64,000 bases of DNA from Cellulophaga sp. HaHaR_3_176 (GTDB taxonomy: Bacteria; Bacteroidota; Bacteroidia; Flavobacteriales; Flavobacteriaceae): contig NZ_CP058990.1 of NCBI RefSeq assembly GCF_019021925.1, positions 3,739,949 through 3,803,948 of the forward strand, read 5' to 3'. Shown piece after piece: positions 63,308-64,000 of this stretch (position 1 is its first letter; each line of letters opens with the position of its first letter). The position numbers were made by a program, and so were the translations under genes. Under the pieces are notes generated by a model. That model ran no database searches, had not been told where the DNA came from, and was given only the letters and a program-made list of their open reading frames with translations.

Positions 63308-64000
63308 TTGAAAAATAGGGCAAAACCAACTCTTAAGTCTGTAAGATTTAAGCTACTAATCGTATTCGTTATTTTATTCGGAGTTTCGCAAAGTTCTTTT
63401 GCACAAGAAACTAACGAGCAAGAAACCGATTCTGTGCAAACAGGAATAGCACTTGGTAGAATAAATTTAAAAAATCCAGAAAGTATAGTTTCTAAATATA
63501 CGTACGACCCTAAGTTAGATAGGTACATATATTCTGAGTCAGTAGGTAAGTTTGATATTAGTTACCCTATTATATTAACTCCAGAACAATATATGGAGTT
63601 GGTTCGAAAAGAAAATATGAAATCTTATTTTAAAAATAAGATTGATGCCTACTCAGGTAAAAAAGAAGGTAGCGAAGAAGCTAGAAAAAATTTACTTCCC
63701 AATTTTTACGTTAATAATAACTTTTTCGAATCTGTATTTGGTGGAAATACTATAGAAGTAATTCCGCAAGGTTCTGTTGCTATGGATTTAGGTGTTATTT
63801 GGCAAAAGAATGATAACCCTTCTTTATCACCTCGAAATAGAACAAATTTATCTTTCGATTTTGATCAGCGTATTAGCTTAAGTATGCTAGGTAAAATCGG
63901 AGAAAGATTAGAGGTAACCGCAAATTATGATACAGAAGCAACTTTCGATTTTCAGAATATTGTAAAATTAGATTACACGCCTACAGAAGACGATATAATT
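63308..64000 (+). CDS. sprA: Type IX secretion translocon protein SprA, N-terminal part (cut by window end)
   Basis: The first 231 codons of the giant outer-membrane translocon SprA (Sov), through which type IX cargo leaves the cell and on which gliding depends. The start is TTG 63308: an in-frame stop sits at 63302-63304 and the next in-frame ATG is about 100 codons further. The TTG gives a basic n-region, a hydrophobic core (FKLLIVFVILFGVSQSS) and cleavage after FAQ. Typical SprA features follow: YDPKLDRYIYSESVGKFDI, SYPIILTPEQYMEL, a segment with GNTIEVIPQGSVAMDLGV, and NRTNLSFDFDQRISLSMLGK. The ruvA-sprA order is common in flavobacteria. The frame is open to the last base of the window. 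Confidence 0.93.
   Translation, partial: MKNRAKPTLKSVRFKLLIVFVILFGVSQSSFAQETNEQETDSVQTGIALGRINLKNPESIVSKYTYDPKLDRYIYSESVGKFDISYPIILTPEQYMELVRKENMKSYFKNKIDAYSGKKEGSEEARKNLLPNFYVNNNFFESVFGGNTIEVIPQGSVAMDLGVIWQKNDNPSLSPRNRTNLSFDFDQRISLSMLGKIGERLEVTANYDTEATFDFQNIVKLDYTPTEDDII

Noticed and set aside
1..64000. CRISPR arrays, insertion sequences, prophage, integrase, toxin-antitoxin or defence genes
   Set aside because: No direct-repeat arrays, transposase or integrase motifs, target-site duplications or defence-type domains were seen. All genes fit a core chromosomal set.

Overview
The window looks like ordinary chromosome of a marine-type member of the Flavobacteriaceae (Bacteroidota). The evidence is low GC, near absence of Shine-Dalgarno sites, promoters matching the Bacteroidota -7 box TAnnTTTG, an alternative complex III operon (actABCDEF) joined to coxBA, a type IX secretion gene (sprA) behind ruvA, and the gene order rplM-rpsI-rpsB-tsf followed on the same strand by pyrH-frr. 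I see no prophage, insertion sequence, CRISPR array, integrase or defence island. No stretch longer than 300 bases lacks a gene.

Layout. 1-1905: the end of a sugar aminotransferase gene and a galE-type epimerase (cell-surface sugars). 2027-2910: a small unknown gene meeting an outer-membrane barrel gene tail to tail. 3012-7072: sucA-sucB (2-oxoglutarate dehydrogenase E1 and E2). 7148-9048, minus strand: a dihaem peroxidase lipoprotein and a retropepsin-like protein. 9085-11057: tatD, type I asparaginase and tRNA-Ser(GGA). 11140-14313: an ExbB / four-helix protein / ExbD / ExbD / outer-membrane barrel cluster. 14308-30134, almost all minus strand: a PAP2-like membrane protein, rpoN, asnS, an RND exporter, frr, pyrH, tsf, rpsB, rpsI, rplM and polA, interrupted by one plus-strand M61 peptidase lipoprotein. 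30324-32722: cutC, a membrane metallophosphoesterase and a cysteine-free thioredoxin-like protein. 32785-36138: a large DUF2723 membrane protein. 36306-41196: tRNA-Gln(TTG) and rimP-nusA-infB. 41273-41632: a SPOR-domain protein. 41860-53537: the respiratory operon, in which alternative complex III oxidises menaquinol and probably passes electrons to the cytochrome c oxidase encoded by coxBA. 53682-56772: a GIN-domain (DUF2807) protein and a long acyl-CoA dehydrogenase. 56857-64000: ruvB, a cytochrome P450, queG, a malic enzyme-phosphotransacetylase fusion, ruvA and the start of sprA, which begins at TTG.

What stands out. (1) The same small helix-hairpin-helix-like domain is attached to the C-termini of two unrelated proteins, ribosomal protein S2 and the NrfD-like subunit ActC. 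(2) The translation-factor and ribosomal-protein operons carry unexplained RNA hairpins: a terminator-like hairpin just before rimP, a 13-bp stem between rpsB and tsf, three tandem hairpins sharing a CTGAA/TTCAG core between rpsI and rpsB, and a leader hairpin before rpsB. (3) Several proteins have altered key residues: a thioredoxin fold without cysteines, an RND exporter with only one acidic proton-relay motif, and a CuA site with Lys in place of Glu. I found no clearly new multi-gene system.

Coordinates and motifs were read by eye. Family names come from recognised motifs and gene context, not from database searches.
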